A stretch of DNA of 64,000 bases from Thuidium tamariscinum (Eukaryota > Streptophyta > Bryopsida > Hypnales > Thuidiaceae): positions 7,628,501 through 7,692,500 of the forward strand of contig OZ019759.1 in assembly GCA_947034885.2 (NCBI GenBank), read 5' to 3'. The stretch's first letter is position 1; each line of letters opens with the position of its first letter. The notes beneath the pieces are model-generated. The model searched no databases. It was not told the origin of the DNA and saw nothing but the letters and a program-made list of their open reading frames with translations. Made by a program: the position numbers and the translations under genes. Positions 61,701 through 64,000 of the stretch are shown here, piece after piece.

Positions 61701-62650
61701 GAACCGCAGCAGCCTCTTGTGTCTAGCGGACACACACTCGGCTACCGTGAAGCCATCCTTCGGGTTGGTGGGCTTGCGGAACTTACCCTGGTGGAATTTA
61801 TCTGTCCGGGTGCCCGTCGCATCTCCGCCTTGCTCGAAGGCGTACACCTTGCGCCACATAGCCGCACTCCACTCCCTTGGCAGCGCCCGGACCGTCCCCT
61901 TCCACTCGTTGGTCTGACTGTCCAGCAGCTCCTCCACCATTGCCTCATCCTTCAGGTTCCAGGGATGAGCTATAAACCCCTCACAGCCCATCTGCCTGAG
62001 GTCTTCCTCCAGCTCCCGCTTATCTTGTGCATCACTTGGTACAACCAGATTGACATTCCGGAAGGCTAGAATTAGCCCTTCCTGCACTTCCCTTGCCATC
62101 GCTCACTTGACGCCTACACAATCTAGGCGCGGTCCAACTTGACTGAACCTCCCGCGCTCAAGAACCTCTCAACTAGCTTAGTGCTAATCGCTCAACTATG
62201 CGCCAGATCGGATTGACAGCTTTTCTATCCCTTCTCCCTGTCTGTAGACCGAATACTCTCTCTCCTGCCGGAAGACCCTTTCTCGAATGGTGTGCAAGAG
62301 AGTGGCAGGACCTGGCCCTGCCCTCCTGGTCTTATACTTTTCCCCCAGCATTAATTACTGACCGTTAGGTTTAAACTAGTCTGGTCACGTGGGAGAGTTC
62401 CCGACAATCTCTAGGCTCGGTAGCCACTTATTGCCTATCTGGTCTCGGTCGCTAGGTGGTCTGAATCCGGATTTTCTTACGTTGTTCCTTAGCGTAGTTT
62501 TCTGCTTCCGGTCCGCAGTTTTCCGGTTTCCGGTCTTGGTCCTAATTGTGAGTCAAACTAAGAAAACAAAAAAAAAAATGGGGATTGAATAGATCCCTTT
62601 TTCCCGTATTTTGCTTAAGAACCTACTTAGGTGAATTCTAGGTTGCCACA
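58735..62650 (-). mobile_element. X3: relative of X2 on the minus strand
   Basis: 3916 bp. On the minus strand it begins TGTGGCAACC (ending at 62650) and ends GTGCTACGACA (at 58735). The target duplication GTCAC is perfect (58730-58734 and 62651-62655). Same layout as X2: TATA (62331-62336, TATAAG on the minus strand), ORF 62099-60003, then a 1.27-kb non-coding tail with a second TATA-like box near 59770. Apart from the termini and the ORF the two elements are not alignable by eye. Confidence 0.85.
60003..62099 (-). pseudogene. X3 Gag-like ORF, 699 codons with three stops
   Basis: One frame from ATG 62099 to the stop at 60003, with no frameshift. In-frame stops at 61353-61355 (TAG), 60870-60872 (TAG) and 60384-60386 (TGA). 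N-terminal domain shared with X2 (LRFMMAILNPDRPSRITVTV, ANTIFGALSGDRKIDWG, IGKSKPSPISPFLFHLYH). Then a coiled coil (REEVLRLTNQVSALRRDL and on, about 61000-61110), a Pro/Glu-rich linker, a strongly acidic run (about 60140-60220) and a basic tail ending KRARK. No enzyme motif, zinc knuckle or protease seen. Likely Gag-like or nucleic-acid-binding, by composition only. Confidence 0.7.
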
Positions 62651-62655
62651 GTCAC

Positions 62656-63601
62656 CCTATTAGGTTAGGGTATATGTGTGAAAAGTGGTGCAAGAGACTG
62701 ATAGTTGTGTGATTGGAGGTCCGGGTTCGATTCTTGTTGACCTCCATCTTATTAAGCCATGGGCGCTATCCTGATATTAAGCTGGACTGAGGTTGTCATT
62801 TAGAATTCACAAACAATTTTTTGTAATTCACTACATATTTGGTAAATGTGTTGAAGCATTATAATTGTATCCTACAAATTATAATGGAAAATAACTTTAA
62901 TACAGAGGACTTGTATAGTTTACAAACAAGAAGTGGTAATTTCAATAACCTTTTGAGTGAAACTTCAAATTCTTTGTTAATTTAAAAACTATGCTTTGGA
63001 ACCTTTCTGAACAACACAAAGCACATTTATCATCATTATTTGCAAATCAATAAACATAACCACTTAAACATTTAGAAATGTTTATTTAGTATTGAAATAC
63101 AAAGGCCATAAAAGAAAGCTTATTGAAAATGCAAACTTGATATAAGGGAAATGGAAATCATTTTTTTTAAAGTAGTGAATATTCAAAGCAAGTACATTAT
63201 TTTGTAAGAACCTTTTACAATTACACAAATTTGTGCCTAGACTTTTGTTTACTTAAACATCATGAAGCAAAGGCTCAAATACCATCATAAGTTTTTCACT
63301 ACAAGATTTCCATCCAATTCAAGAATAAAAATGCTACACTGAAATTCAATCCTTTAGAAATGCAATTTTTCAAATATTCAGAAACCAAAATGTTTTTATA
63401 GTCTATTGAGTTTCACTAAAACCTAGTGATAAAAAAAACTGAAATCAACCTACAGTATTGGACAACAACAAGAATTCAGATGTCGTTATCCTCTTGGAGA
63501 ATTTGACTACAAAAAAATTCAGTTGCCGTATTCCTCTAGGTAATGCCATAGAATACCTTCAAAATGAACAGAGCCAACCACAATTAATTTGATTAAGTAC
63601 A
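62656..63601. other. AT-rich spacer between X3 and X4
   Basis: Strongly AT-rich with no coding signal beyond the possible SINE-like boxes near its left end. Confidence 0.4.
62686..62733 (+). other. Possible Pol III A/B boxes (SINE-like)
   Basis: GGTTCGATTC at 62724-62733 is a near-ideal B box, and TGGTGCAAGAG at 62686-62696 is a weak A box 38 bp upstream, as in tRNA-derived SINEs. No tRNA fold, tail or flanking duplication was identified. Confidence 0.3.
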
Positions 63602-64000
63602 TGTTATAGCACAGGAAAGCACAATTCCTTCTTTAAGGTGTTAGAATGCACTAAGTTAACCTTAAAGTGACTCGTGTATCGTTCCCAAGAGATTTAGTTT
63701 GTAAGCCTACGATTATCCGGATAAGTATACTGATTATTACAACAAAACCCAAGCAAAAAGTCTAATCCGGATCTGGTCTAAGCTTTCCTAACTTTTACCT
63801 CTGACCGGAACAGGATCACACTTCTGACTGCAAAGAGTTTCCTCTCCACTTATATCCACATGTTTAGCTTTTTCTTATTACTCTTTCTGAATATGGAACC
63901 TTAGACCGGGAACTAGGGTCCTTCTATCTTCTGTCCCAATTTCCTGAAACTGTGACTTGGTCTTGTTCCTAATTAAGTTACCAATTGTAAGTTTAACTTG
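63602..64000 (-). mobile_element. X4: 3' end of a further X3-like element (runs off window)
   Basis: TAGCACAGGAAAGCACAATTCC and the following 100 bases closely match the start of the X3 tail at 58740. After that similarity drops to scattered blocks (TTGTTCC/CCGGA-rich). I read it as the same terminal family in the same orientation. Its 5' part lies right of the window. Confidence 0.7.

Noticed and set aside
58735..64000. 58735- and 63602- sequences as the LTR pair of one element
   Set aside because: They diverge strongly after the first 100 bases, and the GTCAC target duplication closes X3 at 62650. They are better read as ends of two related elements.
1..64000. TAG read as a sense codon (code change) to explain the many TAG stops
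   Set aside because: The intact host gene uses standard splicing and a TAA stop, and stops are confined to mobile elements that also carry frameshifts and deletions.
1..64000. CRISPR arrays, operons, bacterial origins, tRNA or rRNA genes
   Set aside because: No regular repeat-spacer arrays, no prokaryotic gene organisation, and no convincing tRNA or rRNA sequence were seen in this eukaryotic DNA.

Overview
The window is nuclear DNA of a plant or close streptophyte relative: it holds a many-exon callose synthase gene with short GT-AG introns, plant-type Ty1/copia retrotransposons, and CACTA transposons of the plant tnp2/DUF4218/DUF4216 type. The species cannot be read from the sequence. A non-flowering streptophyte would fit, but that is inference. 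Only one apparently intact host gene is visible. Almost everything else is a layered island of mobile elements.

Layout. 570-6676 (+): C-terminal half of a callose synthase, 16 exons, no damage seen. 7220-9369: pogo/Tc1-like DDE transposon on the minus strand with TIRs and TA target sites. 11274-12109: three CACTA-type foldback MITEs, one nested in another, each with a 3-bp target duplication. 12775 to about 29.9 kb: a decayed CACTA-like element (C1) with a minus-strand transposase (13.7-16.5 kb) and a plus-strand second gene (19.5-29.9 kb). An intron of that second gene carries a permuted fragment of the X family (21293-26683), which is itself split by a 4149-bp TG...CA insertion (Y, 21461-25609). 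34083-39632: a nearly complete Ty1/copia element (A). 39.63-58.46 kb: a second CACTA-like region (C2) with a minus-strand second gene, about 300-bp tandem repeats, a plus-strand transposase remnant, an internally deleted copia copy (B, 48581-52559), and a plus-strand gene resembling a beta-class amino-methyltransferase. The intron of that last gene carries X2 (54293-57936). 58735-62650: X3, a minus-strand relative of X2. 63602-64000: the end of a further relative.

The most unusual content is as follows. (i) X2 and X3 have TGT...ACA ends and perfect 5-bp target duplications, have no paired LTRs, and encode related Gag-like proteins of about 560-700 residues. (ii) The transposon-associated gene has a motif I/X region like DNA N4/N6 amino-methyltransferases but a degenerate catalytic motif IV. 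(iii) Most nonsense codons in the decayed element ORFs are TAG, which suggests CAG-to-TAG decay. (iv) The copia primer-binding site matches the anticodon arm, not the 3' end, of initiator tRNA-Met.

All family assignments come from motifs read by eye. Exon limits were set from splice consensus and protein continuity. No database or alignment tool was used.
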